Shown: positions 1 to 10,279, counted from the first letter of the stretch. The stretch is DNA of 64,000 bases from Methylophilus sp. QUAN (GCF_015354445.1 NZ_JADKYT010000003.1:62001-126000), one strand, 5' to 3'. Numbers and translations: made by a program. Notes: generated by a model from the sequence alone, not told the origin.

Positions 1-1
1 G

Positions 2-358
2 ATGCGCGATGTGGGCTTTGATTATAGCTTTAGCTTTTTGTATAGCCCGCGCCCGGGTACGCCAGCCAGTTACCTGCCTGACGAAACGCCGCAAGCCGAC
101 AAAGCCGCCTGGCTCAAGCAACTGCAAACCGAAAACGAAACCAACGGTGACGCCATCAGCCGTGCCATGTTAGGCACGGTGCAACGCGTGCTCATTGATG
201 GCCCGTCATGGAAAGATCCTAACCTGCTGGCAGGTAAAACTGACAATGGCCGTGTTGTAGATATCGCCGCCGATGCGCGCTTTATCCACCAGATGGTGCA
301 AGTCAAAATCACCGACGTCTACAACCCCAAACGCCTAGTTGGCGAAATTGTGAATTAA
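2..358 (+). CDS. miaB: MiaB, C-terminal part (tRNA 2-methylthio-N6-isopentenyladenosine synthase), 5' truncated by window edge
   Basis: This is the last 118 residues of MiaB, the radical-SAM enzyme that adds the 2-methylthio group to i6A37 of tRNAs. The catalytic Fe-S and radical-SAM domains lie left of the window. What is seen is the end of the radical-SAM barrel (SFLYSPRPGTPA is a typical MiaB signature) followed by a TRAM domain from about residue 58 to the end, ending KRLVGEIVN. The next gene, phoH, begins 2 nt after the stop, the usual miaB-phoH arrangement in betaproteobacteria. The frame is open to the left edge, so the real start is not visible. Confidence 0.93.
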   Translation: MRDVGFDYSFSFLYSPRPGTPASYLPDETPQADKAAWLKQLQTENETNGDAISRAMLGTVQRVLIDGPSWKDPNLLAGKTDNGRVVDIAADARFIHQMVQVKITDVYNPKRLVGEIVN

Positions 359-360
359 GC

Positions 361-1314
361 ATGGAAATTACGTTAAGCCCTGAAGACAACCTGATGCTGG
401 CCAACTTATGTGGCCCGCTGGACGAGAACATCCGCCAGTTAGCGAACGGCCTGGACATTGACATCAACCGTCGTGGCAGCACGTTTTACCTGAGCGGCAC
501 ACAAACCAATATGCGCTTGGCCGCGCAAATGCTGGAAAACTTTTACGCACGCTCCAAAAAACCGATAGACCTGGAAGACATTCAACTGGGCCTGGTAGAA
601 ATCGACAAACTCAAACCAGAAGAAGTCAGCTCCAGTGCCATGCCCACGCTGATGACCCGCCGTGGCGACCTGCATGGCCGCACCCCGCGCCAGGTCAGCT
701 ATTTGCAACAGATACAGGATCACGACATCACGTTTGGCATTGGTCCTGCCGGTACCGGTAAAACCTACCTGGCCGTCGCTAGCGCGGTGGATGCTATGAC
801 ACGTGACCGTGTAAAACGTATCGTGTTGGTTCGTCCTGCCGTAGAAGCGGGCGAACGCCTGGGCTTTCTGCCAGGTGACTTGAACCAGAAAGTCGACCCT
901 TACCTGCGTCCACTATACGATGCGCTGTATGACTTGGCCGGTTATGACACCGTGAACAAGATGTTTGAACGTGGCGCCATTGAAGTCGCCCCGCTTGCCT
1001 ATATGCGTGGCCGTACGCTCAACCAAAGCTTTATTATTCTGGATGAAGCGCAGAACACCACTCCAGAGCAAATGAAGATGTTCCTCACCCGTATTGGCTT
1101 TGGTACCAAAGCCGTCATTACAGGTGACGTCACGCAGATTGACTTGCAGCGTCATCAGAAAAGCGGCTTGGTAGAAGCGCAGAAGATTCTCAAGGATGTG
1201 AAGGGCATTGCCTTTACTCAGTTTATGTCGCAAGACGTAGTGAGGCATCCGCTAGTGCAGAAGATCATTAATGCTTACGAGAAGTTTGAACAGAGTACAC
1301 AGAAAACTGACTAA
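361..1314 (+). CDS. phoH: PhoH-family ATPase (YbeZ-like)
   Basis: A 317-aa PhoH-like P-loop ATPase of the YbeZ type, linked in other bacteria to ribosome maturation and RNA metabolism with YbeY. There is an N-terminal KH-like region (about 1-100). The PhoH domain has Walker A GPAGTGKTYLA near residue 127 and Walker B FIILDEAQN near 223. It starts 2 nt after miaB and is probably co-transcribed with it. The usual next gene, ybeY, is not downstream; a long intergenic repeat begins 44 nt after the stop. Family assignment is firm; the cellular role is inferred from the family. Confidence 0.93.
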   Translation: MEITLSPEDNLMLANLCGPLDENIRQLANGLDIDINRRGSTFYLSGTQTNMRLAAQMLENFYARSKKPIDLEDIQLGLVEIDKLKPEEVSSSAMPTLMTRRGDLHGRTPRQVSYLQQIQDHDITFGIGPAGTGKTYLAVASAVDAMTRDRVKRIVLVRPAVEAGERLGFLPGDLNQKVDPYLRPLYDALYDLAGYDTVNKMFERGAIEVAPLAYMRGRTLNQSFIILDEAQNTTPEQMKMFLTRIGFGTKAVITGDVTQIDLQRHQKSGLVEAQKILKDVKGIAFTQFMSQDVVRHPLVQKIINAYEKFEQSTQKTD

Positions 1315-1357
1315 ACACTTCTGATATTTAAGTGTTGTGCATTTTAGCATCAGATTG

Positions 1358-1940
1358 TTTCGCCTCTCGGCGAGTCACTTTCTGGTGCTTGTCCCCCAGA
1401 AAGTAACCAAAGAGGACGACACCCAGCCATCACGGCCTAAAGGCTCCCTTGCGTTGCTCAAATTAGGGCTTTCGTCCGTTGCTTTGCCGGACTTAGGCAT
1501 AAGCCGGTCACGAAACTCAACCTGGCAGCTCACACCCCCCCGTGAACCGCTGCGGGATTCGGACAGTCGCTCCCTCTACTCTTATTTTGTCTCCGCTACT
1601 CAGCGTGATGAATGGGATTTATCTCGCCAAACTCACATTGGCGAAGTTTGGACGGTTCAAAAACCAGATTCGTTTATTAAAACCACCAACCATTGCGCTC
1701 ACTTGGTGTTCTGGGTCCCCATCTGCCGCGCCGAGCAACGCAGGGTTGGCGGGAGTTTTCGGCCATCGGCTGTCCGAGTTCCGCAACAAGCCACGTTCTG
1801 TGTGGCTTGTCAGGGCGAGTTTCGATGGACGCCCGCCAAGCCGAGTAGCGCAAGGAAAAAGCGGAAGCTGGGGTGCACTTTCTTTTGGTTACTTGTTCTT
1901 TGTGCAAGCAAAGAAAAGTAACTCGCCGAAAAAGGCGAAA
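1358..1940. repeat. Long inverted-repeat-ended intergenic repeat element (non-coding)
   Basis: No convincing gene lies between phoH and the GST gene. The stretch begins TTTCGCCTCTCGGCGAGT and ends with the inverted version ACTCGCCGAAAAAGGCGAAA. The similarity continues inward for about 65 nt: the left arm carries CAGAAAGTAACCAAAGAG, matched in inverse by CTTTCTTTTGGTTACTTG on the right. I recognise this sort of sequence as a dispersed repeat found in several proteobacterial genomes, often downstream of genes. Open frames inside it have no ribosome-binding site and no recognisable product and are not called. It may act as a mobile or REP-like element or form a large hairpin after phoH. Confidence 0.6.
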
Positions 1941-2007
1941 AACGATGTCACCCAAGCCCACTCAGCAGAATGACTTTCTTAAGCAATGTCCACTCAGCCG
2001 ATACTGA

Positions 2008-2625
2008 CTATGTCGACTCAATATATGTTGGAAACTTCCGCATAATCTGCACAAACAACGCACTTTCCAGCCAACCGTTTAACCAAGCACGCAATTGCGG
2101 ATAAGCACTACCAGCAAACCACTCAGCATCCACCGCCGCAAACTGGCGGATAAACGGAAAAATCGCCACATCCGCTACACTGGCAGAATCACTCAACAAA
2201 AAACGATGTTGCTGCAAGACTGTTTCCAGCGCTTGCAAGAACTGCTCGCCTTGCTGGCGGTAAAACAATTGCTGTTGTTCCGGATAACGCTCTGGATATT
2301 TATAGCGGTCGAGGGCTTTTTTAAAATCACCATCATTGATACTAATGAAGTGATTAACGGCTTCACGGTCAGCATGTAACCAGCCTTGCGGATCATGCTG
2401 CGCTAATGCCCACTGCATAATATCCAGACTTTGCTCTAGCACCGTGTCATCTGGCAGTTGCAAGACTGGCACCGTGCCTTTGGGGGAGATTTGCAATAAA
2501 TGTGCAGGCTTGTCGCGCAATGACACTTCACGCACTTCAAACTGAACTTGCGCTGCCCATAGGGCCATACGGGCACGCATGGCATATGGGCAACGGCGGT
2601 AGGAGTAAAGAATAGGCAATGCCAT
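2008..2625 (-). CDS. Glutathione S-transferase family protein
   Basis: A 205-aa GST-fold protein. The N-terminal thioredoxin-like domain (about 1-75) carries the CPYAMRARM motif, with Cys in the position used by omega/beta-like GSTs; an all-helical C-terminal domain follows. It probably performs glutathione-dependent reduction or conjugation in the cytosol; the substrate is unknown. The start chosen is the ATG at 2625, which overlaps the pyrD stop as TAATG, a sign of translational coupling. An upstream in-frame start would add seven residues inside pyrD and is less likely. No terminator is visible before the repeat to its left. Confidence 0.85.
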   Translation of the reverse strand: MALPILYSYRRCPYAMRARMALWAAQVQFEVREVSLRDKPAHLLQISPKGTVPVLQLPDDTVLEQSLDIMQWALAQHDPQGWLHADREAVNHFISINDGDFKKALDRYKYPERYPEQQQLFYRQQGEQFLQALETVLQQHRFLLSDSASVADVAIFPFIRQFAAVDAEWFAGSAYPQLRAWLNGWLESALFVQIMRKFPTYIEST

Positions 2626-3641
2626 TAGAGCAGTGCTTTGCGGCAATCCTTGATGAGTTGTGGCCCTTTATAAATCAGGCCACTGTAGAGCTGCACCAGG
2701 CTGGCACCTGCGGCTATTTTTTCTTTGGCATCGTCGCCATTTAAAATGCCACCTACACCAATAATAGGCAAACTGCCTTGCAGTGACGCCGCCAGGGTTT
2801 GAATCACGCGTGTAGAGCCTGCTTTCACTGGCGCGCCAGATAAGCCACCCGTCTCTTCTGCATTTTTTAAACCTGCCACAGCATCACGTGCCAGCGTGGT
2901 GTTGGTGGCGATAACGCCATCCAGGCGGTGTTGCATGAGTAGCTCAGCAATTTCCTGTACTTGCTCTGTGGTCAAATCTGGTGCAATTTTGAGGGCGACA
3001 GGTACATATTTGCCATGCACTTGCGACAGGATTTTTTGTTCGGATTTAAGCGTAGCCAGCAATTGGCCTAGCGCATCTTTTTCTTGCAAGGCGCGCAGGT
3101 TTTTGGTGTTGGGTGAAGAGATATTCACGGTGATATAGCTGGCATGGCTATACACTTTGCGCATGCAGGTCAGGTAATCCTCAGCCGCCCTGTCGTTAGG
3201 CGTGTCAAAGTTCTTACCAATATTGATACCAAGGATGCCTTTAAACTTGCTGGCTTTTACGTTCTGGATGAGCTGATCCACACCCAGGTTATTAAAGCCA
3301 AAGCGGTTAATAATGGCCTGAGCCTCAGGCAAACGGAACAAGCGCGGCTTGGGGTTGCCGGGTTGCGCGCGCGGCGTGACCGTGCCGACCTCAATAAACC
3401 CGAAGCCTAGCGCTGCCATACCATCAATCACGGCGGCATTTTTGTCCAGGCCTGCGGCCAGGCCTACCGGGTTAGGAAAAGTCAGTCCCATCACTTGAGT
3501 AGGCTGATCGGGTAAACGGCCTGCAGCCAGTGTTAACAACCCGAGTTTTTCAGCGCGCTTGAGCGATTGCAAGGTAAGGTCATGTGCCTGTTCTGCATCC
3601 AGTTGAAATAGCAGCGGTTTAAGCAGCGGGTAAATATTCAT
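2625..3641 (-). CDS. pyrD: Dihydroorotate dehydrogenase (quinone), class 2
   Basis: A 338-aa class-2 DHODH, which oxidises dihydroorotate to orotate with FMN and passes electrons to membrane quinone. The N-terminal membrane-associating helix ([20 protein letters not shown]) is typical of class 2. It is followed by the FMN barrel with [17 protein letters not shown] (containing the catalytic Ser) and the phosphate-binding GVGGI near residue 295. Length is normal for the family. The gene leads a two-gene unit with the GST gene downstream (1-nt overlap). Confidence 0.96.
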   Translation of the reverse strand: MNIYPLLKPLLFQLDAEQAHDLTLQSLKRAEKLGLLTLAAGRLPDQPTQVMGLTFPNPVGLAAGLDKNAAVIDGMAALGFGFIEVGTVTPRAQPGNPKPRLFRLPEAQAIINRFGFNNLGVDQLIQNVKASKFKGILGINIGKNFDTPNDRAAEDYLTCMRKVYSHASYITVNISSPNTKNLRALQEKDALGQLLATLKSEQKILSQVHGKYVPVALKIAPDLTTEQVQEIAELLMQHRLDGVIATNTTLARDAVAGLKNAEETGGLSGAPVKAGSTRVIQTLAASLQGSLPIIGVGGILNGDDAKEKIAAGASLVQLYSGLIYKGPQLIKDCRKALL

Positions 3642-3809
3642 ACGTCACTTTTCCTGAATCTTTTTTTAATGCGTGGCAATGGTCGCTTATTTCAGCGCTT
3701 GTTGCCTGCATCACTTTTGCGTTACATCAAAAACCATGTTGATCATAGGGTTCAAAATATTCCTCAGATGCATTGCTTGCCAGATAACTAGCTTACAGGA
3801 GGAAACCCC

Positions 3810-3935
3810 ATGAAAATTTTGATTGATTTGTTATCTACTGACTATGGTTTGATGAGTTTTATCGTGATTGCCATTATCTTTGTGGTCATGACCTGGGCAG
3901 GCATTTATGTCTACCTCAAGGCACGCCAGCAATAA
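3810..3935 (+). CDS. Small single-TM protein, DUF3149-like (41 aa)
   Basis: A 41-codon ORF starts with a strong Shine-Dalgarno (AGGAGG, 5 nt before the ATG) and ends just before a strong terminator. It encodes MKILIDLLSTDYGLMSF followed by one hydrophobic helix and a basic tail (KARQQ). The amphipathic LLSTDYGLMS start and length match the DUF3149 family of small betaproteobacterial membrane proteins. Function is unknown. It stands alone between pyrD (divergent) and the large oxidoreductase (convergent). Confidence 0.75.
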   Translation: MKILIDLLSTDYGLMSFIVIAIIFVVMTWAGIYVYLKARQQ

Positions 3936-3958
3936 GTAGCTGACACGGCTCGACCACT

Positions 3959-3990
3959 AACACAAACCCCGCTTGCGCGGGGTTTGTGTT
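3959..3990. terminator. Bidirectional intrinsic terminator
   Basis: A perfect 14-bp stem (AACACAAACCCCGC with its complement) closes a TTGC loop. A-rich and T-rich flanks on the two sides let it work for both the small DUF3149 gene (plus) and the large oxidoreductase (minus), which converge here. Confidence 0.85.
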
Positions 3991-3992
3991 GT

Positions 3993-6900
3993 TTACAGCA
4001 GCACTTTTTCAATGCCGCCGTTATTGGCTTTCTGGATATAATTTTCCATCCAGTTTTCACCCAGCACATGCTTGGCCATTTCCACCACAATGTAGTCGGC
4101 TTCAATACCAGTGTCATCACCGTAGCGTGACAAGCCTTGCAGGCAGCTTGGGCAAGAAGTCAGGATTTTGACTGGCTGCTCAGGAGCACCCACGGTCAAG
4201 CCCATTTTTTCCATGCCTTTTTCCAGCTCTTCCTGCTTGCGGAATTTGACCTGGGTCGCAATATCAGGACGTGCCGCGGCGAAGGTGCCAGACTCACCGC
4301 AGCAACGGTCATTCAGCGCCACGTCAGTGCCCATGAGCTTGTTAGTGACTTCCATCGGCTTGTAGGTCTTCATCGGCGAATGACAAGGGTCATGATACAT
4401 ATACCGTGTACCCGTCACGCCTTGCAGGCGCATGTCTTTTTCCATCAGGTATTCGTGGATATCGAGCAAGCGGCAGCCCGGGAAAATCTTCTCGAACTCG
4501 TATTTCTGCAACTGATCCATACAAGTCCCGCAAGACACAATCACAGTCTTGATATCCAGGTAATTCAGCGTATTGGCGACACGATGAAACAGCACGCGGT
4601 TATCCGCCGTAATCTCTTGGCCTTTGTCGTGATTGCCAGAGGCTGTTTGCGGGTAACCGCAGCACAGGTAGCCAGGTGGCAATACGGTGATCGCGCCTAC
4701 TTCGTACAGCATGGCTTGCGTGGCCAAGCCGACGTTAGAGAACAAGCGCTCGGAACCGCAGCCTGGGAAGTAGAACACGGCTTCCGAATCCTCGGTCACT
4801 TTTTGCGGATTCCGGATGACCGGAATCATGGTGTCGTCTTCCACGCCCAGCATGGCGCGCGAGGTCTTGGACTGCATCTTCTTCGGCATCGGGCGATTAA
4901 TAAAGTGAATCACCTGCGCCTTGATTTCAGGCTTGCCTACGGTCGCTGGCGGCGCTTTTTTATCCTTGAGCAGGCCAAATTTCTTGGCCAGGCTATTGGC
5001 AATATTAATCGCTTTATAGCCCATGCCTATCATGGTACCGCGCAGCAATTTAATGGTGGCCGGATCCTTGGCGTTCAGGTACAGCATGCCTGCTGCCGTG
5101 CCAGGGTTAAATTTCTTTTTACCTTGCTCGCGCAGGAAGTTACGCATCTTGACTGACACGTCACCGAAGTCGATATTGACCGGGCACGGCTTTTCGCAAC
5201 GGTGGCAGACCGTACAATGGTCAGCCACGTCGTTAAACTCATCAAAATGCTTGAGTGAAATACCGCGACGCGTCTGCTCTTCATACAAGAAGGCTTCAAT
5301 CAGCAACGAAGTACCCAGAATCTTGTTACGTGGCGAGTACAGCAAGTTGGCGCGTGGCACATGCGTAGAGCATACTGGCTTACACTTGCCGCAACGCAAG
5401 CAGTCAGAAATATCATCGGCAATCTCGCCAATGGCAGACTGCTCCATGATGATGGACTCTTGCTCCAGCAAACCAAAGCTAGGCGTATAGGCGTTTTCCA
5501 GCCCGGAACCCATTAACAATTTGCCTTTGTTAAAGTGGCCTTTCGGGTCTACCTTGTTTTTGTAAGCGGCAAAGGTATCAATGGTGGCCTGGTCCAGGAA
5601 CTCCATTTTGGTGATACCAATACCGTGTTCGCCGGAAATCACACCATTAAGGCCTCGTGCCAAGTCCATCACACGTGCCACGGCGGCGTGTGCGTCCTGC
5701 ATCATGCCGTAGTCATCGGAGTTGACCGGGATATTGGTGTGCACGTTACCGTCACCAGCGTGCATATGCAGCGCAATAAACACGCGGCTTTTCAATACGG
5801 TTTTCTGGATTTCGTCCAGTTTATCCAGGATTTTCTGGTATTCGCGGCCAGCAAAAATATCCGCCATCGGGCGCTTGAGCTCACGCTTCCAGGACACGCG
5901 CAGATCATACGACTGCACGGCACGGAACACGTTGTCATATTGCGAAAACGCTTTACCAAGCTCGCCCAGTACGGCCACAGGTTCATCCAGCGTATTCAAC
6001 AGCAAACGCCATTTGGCACGCACGTCGCGCAATAATTGCAGCGCAATATTCTGCTTGGATTTCACACCTTCAGGGTCGGCGTTACCGTCTTCGTCCGGCT
6101 GCAATGGCAGGTCGCCAGACACAAACGCTTCCAGTTCATCGACCAGGCGCAATTTATTTTGAATCGACAATTCAATATTGATGCGCTCAATGCCGTCTGA
6201 ATACTCACCCAGGCGTGGCAATGGAATCACCACGTCTTCGTTAATTTTAAAGGCGTTGGTGTGACGCGCGATCGCCGCTGTGCGTGAACGGTCTAACCAG
6301 AATTTTTTACGCGCCTCAGCCGAGACGGCAATAAAGCCTTCACCGTTACGGGCGTTACACATACGCACCACGGCAGACGCCACTTCACCAACAGCGTTTT
6401 CGTCATCAGAAGCGATATCGCACAACAACACCATTTTAGGGCGTTGCTGACGCGCAGCCTTGGTCGCGTAACCCACAGCCTTCACATAGCGCTCGTCCAT
6501 GTGCTCCAGGCCAGCCATGATCACAGCTGGGTCTTGTTTGGCGGTCGCATCCAGGTAGTCTTTGATTTCAACAATGGCAGGCACCGCGTGCGATACATTG
6601 CCGAAAAATTCCAGCGCAATGGTACGCACGTGCTTGGGCATGCGGTGCAGAATAAAGGTCGCAGACGTAATCAGGCCGTCACAACCTTCTTTTTGCACGC
6701 CAGGCAAACCAGACAAAAACTTGTCGGTCACGTCTTTACCCAGGCCAACCTTACGGAAGCTAGGACCAGGAATTTCGAGAATCTCTGGCTCGGACAGCAG
6801 GTTCTTGAAGTCGATGTCGTAGCGGCTGATTTTAAAGCGCGCCATGTCGATGTCGTGAATCTTGCCCAGGTTATGGTCCAGGCGCTCCACTTCCAGCCAT

Positions 6901-7862
6901 GTGGCGTCAGGCGTCACCATGCGCCATGAGGCGAGGTTATCCAGCGCGGTGCCCCACAGCACGGCTTTTTTACCACCGGCGTTCATGGCAACGTTACCGC
7001 CAATACAGCAGGCATCCGCAGAGGTTGGGTCGCAGGCAAATTCCAATCCGGCCGCAGTGGCTGCGTCCATGGCACGGCGTGTCACCACCCCGGCACCACA
7101 CTCAATGGTGGCTACCTGGCGTGAGACACCCGGCAAGGTGCGCATTTGCACACCGGTGTGCTGATCCAGTTTTTCGGTATTGATGACGGCAGACAAAGGT
7201 GTCAACGGCACGGCACCACCGGTATAACCAGTACCGCCACCGCGCGGGATAATGGTTAACCCTAATTCGATACACGCACGTACCAGGTAAGAAATTTCGG
7301 CTTCTGTATCCGGGTTAATCACCACAAAGGGATACTCGACACGCCAGTCGGTCGCGTCGGTCACATGTGAGACGCGTGCCAGACCATCAAACTGCACATT
7401 ATCTTTGCGCGTAAACTTGGTCAGTTTGGCCATGGCTTTTTTGCGCAAATCGGCGGTTTGCTTGAAGTCATCCGCAAATTTTTCTACCGCTTTGGTAGCT
7501 GCAGTCACCAGCTTCTGCACTTTGTCATTACCGCTACTGCGTTCATCAATCGCAGAAATTCGGTGATACAAGGCCTCGATCAGGGCTTTGCGGCGCTTGG
7601 GATTCTCCAGCAAGTCATCTTGCAGGTAGGGGTTGCGGGAAACCACCCACAGATCGCCCAGCACCTCAAACAGCATGCGTGCACTACGTCCCGTTTTACG
7701 CTCAGCGCGCAAGGCATTCAAAATGCCCCAAATTTCTTCACCCAGAAACCGAATGACAATTTCGCGGTCTGAGAAGGAAGTATAGTTGTACGGAATTTCG
7801 CGTAAACGCGTGAGAGGAGTAGAATTGTGCTTTAACAAATCTGCGTTAACAGGTGCGTTCAT
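3993..7862 (-). CDS. Giant FAD/FMN-binding oxidoreductase with Fe-S and CCG domains (DUF3683 family)
   Basis: A 1289-aa fusion. The order is an N-terminal DUF3683-like region (about 1-160), a FAD-binding domain of the VAO/glycolate-oxidase type (about 170-340; [16 protein letters not shown]), and a FAD-oxidase C-terminal domain (to about 790; [15 protein letters not shown] and SGEHGIG). Then come two 4Fe-4S motifs near 825-910 ([22 protein letters not shown]) and two cysteine-rich CCG domains ([27 protein letters not shown]). The layout is that of D-lactate/2-hydroxyacid dehydrogenases that feed the quinone pool, with all partners in one chain. The substrate cannot be told from sequence. It is monocistronic. 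Confidence 0.88.
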   Translation of the reverse strand: MNAPVNADLLKHNSTPLTRLREIPYNYTSFSDREIVIRFLGEEIWGILNALRAERKTGRSARMLFEVLGDLWVVSRNPYLQDDLLENPKRRKALIEALYHRISAIDERSSGNDKVQKLVTAATKAVEKFADDFKQTADLRKKAMAKLTKFTRKDNVQFDGLARVSHVTDATDWRVEYPFVVINPDTEAEISYLVRACIELGLTIIPRGGGTGYTGGAVPLTPLSAVINTEKLDQHTGVQMRTLPGVSRQVATIECGAGVVTRRAMDAATAAGLEFACDPTSADACCIGGNVAMNAGGKKAVLWGTALDNLASWRMVTPDATWLEVERLDHNLGKIHDIDMARFKISRYDIDFKNLLSEPEILEIPGPSFRKVGLGKDVTDKFLSGLPGVQKEGCDGLITSATFILHRMPKHVRTIALEFFGNVSHAVPAIVEIKDYLDATAKQDPAVIMAGLEHMDERYVKAVGYATKAARQQRPKMVLLCDIASDDENAVGEVASAVVRMCNARNGEGFIAVSAEARKKFWLDRSRTAAIARHTNAFKINEDVVIPLPRLGEYSDGIERINIELSIQNKLRLVDELEAFVSGDLPLQPDEDGNADPEGVKSKQNIALQLLRDVRAKWRLLLNTLDEPVAVLGELGKAFSQYDNVFRAVQSYDLRVSWKRELKRPMADIFAGREYQKILDKLDEIQKTVLKSRVFIALHMHAGDGNVHTNIPVNSDDYGMMQDAHAAVARVMDLARGLNGVISGEHGIGITKMEFLDQATIDTFAAYKNKVDPKGHFNKGKLLMGSGLENAYTPSFGLLEQESIIMEQSAIGEIADDISDCLRCGKCKPVCSTHVPRANLLYSPRNKILGTSLLIEAFLYEEQTRRGISLKHFDEFNDVADHCTVCHRCEKPCPVNIDFGDVSVKMRNFLREQGKKKFNPGTAAGMLYLNAKDPATIKLLRGTMIGMGYKAINIANSLAKKFGLLKDKKAPPATVGKPEIKAQVIHFINRPMPKKMQSKTSRAMLGVEDDTMIPVIRNPQKVTEDSEAVFYFPGCGSERLFSNVGLATQAMLYEVGAITVLPPGYLCCGYPQTASGNHDKGQEITADNRVLFHRVANTLNYLDIKTVIVSCGTCMDQLQKYEFEKIFPGCRLLDIHEYLMEKDMRLQGVTGTRYMYHDPCHSPMKTYKPMEVTNKLMGTDVALNDRCCGESGTFAAARPDIATQVKFRKQEELEKGMEKMGLTVGAPEQPVKILTSCPSCLQGLSRYGDDTGIEADYIVVEMAKHVLGENWMENYIQKANNGGIEKVLL

Positions 7863-7957
7863 TGATAATTTATCAAAAACAAAAGCTAATTATACCACGC
7901 CACATTCGGCACAAACACGGTACAACGGCTAGGGTTTTTGAGTAATCAGGTTTTAAG

Positions 7958-8464
7958 ATGTCTACATTCAAATCCAAATGTAAAAAATGGGTAGTACCAC
8001 TGGTCGCATTAGCCTTGTTTGCGGGCCTGGCAGTTGCGGTGATGCAAAAGCCACAAGCCCCGGAAGTCACATTCACCACGTTAACTGGTGAAAAAATCAG
8101 CATGCAGTCACTACGTGGCAAAACCGTACTGGTCAACTTCTGGGCCACGGACTGCCCTGGCTGCATCAAGGAAATGCCAGAGTTGATCGACACTTACCAG
8201 CAATACAAAGACAAAAACCTGGTCGTCATTGCCGTCGCCATGCCTTACGATCCACCCGCCCAGGTTGCCAATTACACTAAAGAAAAAGCCCTGCCTTTTA
8301 ACGTCATGCACGATGGTTACGGCGAAATGGTGAAGGCCTTTGGCGATGTCAACCTCACCCCAACGACCTTTATTTTTGACGCCCAGGGCAACCGCGTACA
8401 AAAAACCATAGGCGAACTCAACTTCCCCGAGCTGCGTAAACTACTCGACCAGAAAGCCAGCTAA
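7958..8464 (+). CDS. TlpA-like thiol:disulfide oxidoreductase
   Basis: A 168-aa membrane-anchored thioredoxin-fold protein. One N-terminal hydrophobic helix (about 10-30) is followed by a redoxin/AhpC-TSA domain with the active-site motif CPGC in NFWATDCPGCIKEMP and a cis-Pro segment (NLTPTTFIF). TlpA/ResA-type proteins work on the periplasmic side, reducing cytochrome c or copper-site cysteines. It is immediately followed by hemJ (0-nt gap), so haem or cytochrome biogenesis is a reasonable context. Confidence 0.88.
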   Translation: MSTFKSKCKKWVVPLVALALFAGLAVAVMQKPQAPEVTFTTLTGEKISMQSLRGKTVLVNFWATDCPGCIKEMPELIDTYQQYKDKNLVVIAVAMPYDPPAQVANYTKEKALPFNVMHDGYGEMVKAFGDVNLTPTTFIFDAQGNRVQKTIGELNFPELRKLLDQKAS

Positions 8465-8875
8465 ATGTTGTGGGTGAAAGCGTTTCATCTCATTTTTGTC
8501 ACCAGTTGGTTTGCCGGGCTGTTTTACCTGCCGCGCATTTACGTCAACCTGGCGATGGAGCAAGATCCGCAAGCTCAGGCACGCCTGCTGCTAATGGCAC
8601 ACAAACTCTACCGGTTTATGCAGCCACTGATGTTGCTAGCCTTGGCATTTGGGATTTGGTTATGGTTAGGTTACGGTTTCAAGGGCGGCTGGCTGCATGC
8701 AAAGCTGACCCTGGTGGCGTTACTGATAGGCTACCACCATGCCTGTGGCAGCCTGTTGAAAAAATTCAGCGCCCAGCAAAACCGCCGCGGCCATGCCTGG
8801 TTCCGCTGGTTTAACGAAGTCCCGGTACTGATCCTGATTGCCGTCGTCATCCTGGTCGTGACCAAACCGTTCTAA
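8465..8875 (+). CDS. hemJ: HemJ-like protoporphyrinogen IX oxidase (CopD/UPF0093 family)
   Basis: A 136-aa, four-helix membrane protein. It has the HemJ signature near the N-terminus (FHLIFVTSWFAGLFYLPRI), with conserved His8, and a conserved Lys in HAKLTLV. HemJ oxidises protoporphyrinogen IX in bacteria lacking HemG/HemY. The ATG directly abuts the tlpA-like stop, and the next ORF begins 4 nt after its stop, so the three genes probably form one transcript. Confidence 0.85.
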   Translation: MLWVKAFHLIFVTSWFAGLFYLPRIYVNLAMEQDPQAQARLLLMAHKLYRFMQPLMLLALAFGIWLWLGYGFKGGWLHAKLTLVALLIGYHHACGSLLKKFSAQQNRRGHAWFRWFNEVPVLILIAVVILVVTKPF

Positions 8876-8879
8876 GCAC

Positions 8880-9626
8880 ATGCTGGACGCATTGCTGCAA
8901 TCCGAATGGCTAATCCGCATGCTGGACAAATCCGGCAAGCGGGCCGTACACAGGTTACTGGCAGTATTCAGCATTCTCGACGACCTGCTGTCCAGCCCGA
9001 TAGCGCAACCGCTACCTGACACGACAGCAACCCTCAATCCGCCAGACAGACTACAACATTACCTGAGCACCCAGGCACAACTGGCAGGAGCAAGGCTGCC
9101 GGACATGCTGGCCAATCAGTTGTATTTCATGGCACTCAGCGCCTGCCAGGAAAAGCTGCTACATCCACAATCCAGCGCACTGCAGCACGCCAGGCAAGCC
9201 GCGCAGGCACTGGTGGACGTACAAACCAGGCGCGAGATCAACTGGCTAGCTATCCGCAATTATGGCGTGGTGATGGCGACATTATTTTTTGGCCTCATGG
9301 GTGGATATTACTGGCATATGCAGGTCACCCCTACGCCTGTATTACAGGCAAAGTCACCGGAATACCCACCGACTGCACATCCGCTATCTCACGAAGCCAG
9401 CCCATCCGAAACTGCCGCCATTTACAGCCGCCTGGAAACCATGAAACACGGCGATTGCCGCCTGCTGGAAGCCATTCAACTGCCAGAACGACTGAAAAGT
9501 ATCTATATCGAAAACATCATCAACGGCCATGTCACCACCAATCGCGACGAACAAGTACTCGTCAACCAGTTGCTCGACCAGGTGAAATGCAATTACACGC
9601 CCAAGCTGATGGTGAACTCCAAATAA
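8880..9626 (+). CDS. Hypothetical membrane-anchored protein, 248 aa
   Basis: I do not recognise a family. It has a helical, Leu/Ala/Gln-rich N-terminal part (about 1-125), one clear transmembrane segment (about 128-147, YGVVMATLFFGLMGGYYW), then a Pro/Ser-rich linker and a C-terminal domain of about 80 residues with two cysteines (HGDCRLLE, QVKCNYTP). These could form a disulfide if that part is periplasmic. It lies 4 nt after hemJ and is closed by a terminator, so it is the last gene of the tlpA-hemJ unit. Confidence 0.65.
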   Translation: MLDALLQSEWLIRMLDKSGKRAVHRLLAVFSILDDLLSSPIAQPLPDTTATLNPPDRLQHYLSTQAQLAGARLPDMLANQLYFMALSACQEKLLHPQSSALQHARQAAQALVDVQTRREINWLAIRNYGVVMATLFFGLMGGYYWHMQVTPTPVLQAKSPEYPPTAHPLSHEASPSETAAIYSRLETMKHGDCRLLEAIQLPERLKSIYIENIINGHVTTNRDEQVLVNQLLDQVKCNYTPKLMVNSK

Positions 9627-9628
9627 AA

Positions 9629-9652
9629 AAGCCGTCGCAATCACGACGGCTT
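9629..9652 (+). terminator. Intrinsic terminator after the hemJ operon
   Basis: A 9-bp stem AAGCCGTCG / CGACGGCTT with a 6-nt loop sits directly at the end of the hypothetical gene. An A-run on its left gives a U-run in the opposite direction, so it may also stop the convergent SRPBCC gene. Confidence 0.7.
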
Positions 9653-9668
9653 GATGAGCACTACTTAA

Positions 9669-10166
9669 TTACTGGAACAATGTTTTCAGCTGGTTCAAAC
9701 CACCATCATAAACGCCCTTGATGGCATCAGAGGCAGCCTTTTCATCGGCCGGTGCTTTAGGCAAGAAATGGCTTTCCCACACCACCACAGACTTGCCATC
9801 GCCATTGCTATGCACGCTCACAGTAGAGGCGTACTCATTCACCGGCAACACGCCATCAGTGATTTTGTATGAATAGCTTTTGGCTTTGGCGTTATAGGCG
9901 GTCAATGTTTCGTTGATTCTTCCGCCATCTTTCAAGGTTAATACACGCTTGGCACCGGCATTGTTGTTTTTACCGGAGACAATCTCGGTTTTGGCCACTG
10001 CCGGATGCCAGGCACCCAAATCGCCAAAGTCAGCGACTTTTTTCCAGACCACATCCACCGGCTGATTCAACTCAACCGACTTGACCACAAATAACGGCTC
10101 CGCCGCAAATACGCTGCCAGCAGTTGCCAAGAATGTTGCTAATACCAATGATTGTAGTTGACGCAT
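9669..10166 (-). CDS. Secreted SRPBCC/polyketide-cyclase-like protein
   Basis: A 165-aa protein with a signal peptide (MRQLQSLVLATFLATAGSVFA) and one SRPBCC (START-like) domain. It has the VWKKVADFGDLGAWHP entry motif typical of the polyketide cyclase/dehydrase family 2. It probably binds a hydrophobic ligand in the periplasm; the ligand is unknown. The chosen start has AGGAGAA 5 nt upstream; an earlier in-frame ATG would bury the signal peptide. It is divergent from a TetR gene, with two palindromes between them, so it is the likely target of that repressor. Confidence 0.82.
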   Translation of the reverse strand: MRQLQSLVLATFLATAGSVFAAEPLFVVKSVELNQPVDVVWKKVADFGDLGAWHPAVAKTEIVSGKNNNAGAKRVLTLKDGGRINETLTAYNAKAKSYSYKITDGVLPVNEYASTVSVHSNGDGKSVVVWESHFLPKAPADEKAASDAIKGVYDGGLNQLKTLFQ

Positions 10167-10201
10167 GATGTTCTCCTGTTGTGATTGATTGACCATAAAA
10201 C

Positions 10202-10222
10202 TATACTATACGGTATAGTATA
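10202..10222. promoter_or_regulatory. Perfect palindrome, probable TetR operator (SRPBCC side)
   Basis: TATACTATAC-G-GTATAGTATA is a perfect 10-1-10 palindrome, 36 nt upstream of the SRPBCC start codon. A second, related palindrome lies on the TetR side. The shared half-site is CTATAC. Confidence 0.75.
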
Positions 10223-10279
10223 TTTAACATGATAATAAAAACTAAATCAATAGGATTTATTCCTTGCACCTTGGCTTAC

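Noticed and set aside
1337-1973. Two overlapping ORFs (194 and 143 codons) after phoH
   Set aside because: They lie in the inverted-repeat element, have no ribosome site, low-complexity composition and no recognisable domain.
4137-5156. Long plus-strand ORF (339 codons) inside the large oxidoreductase gene
   Set aside because: It is a shadow of the GC-rich opposite frame: His/Arg/Leu-rich, no ribosome site, and the minus-strand protein is clearly conserved.
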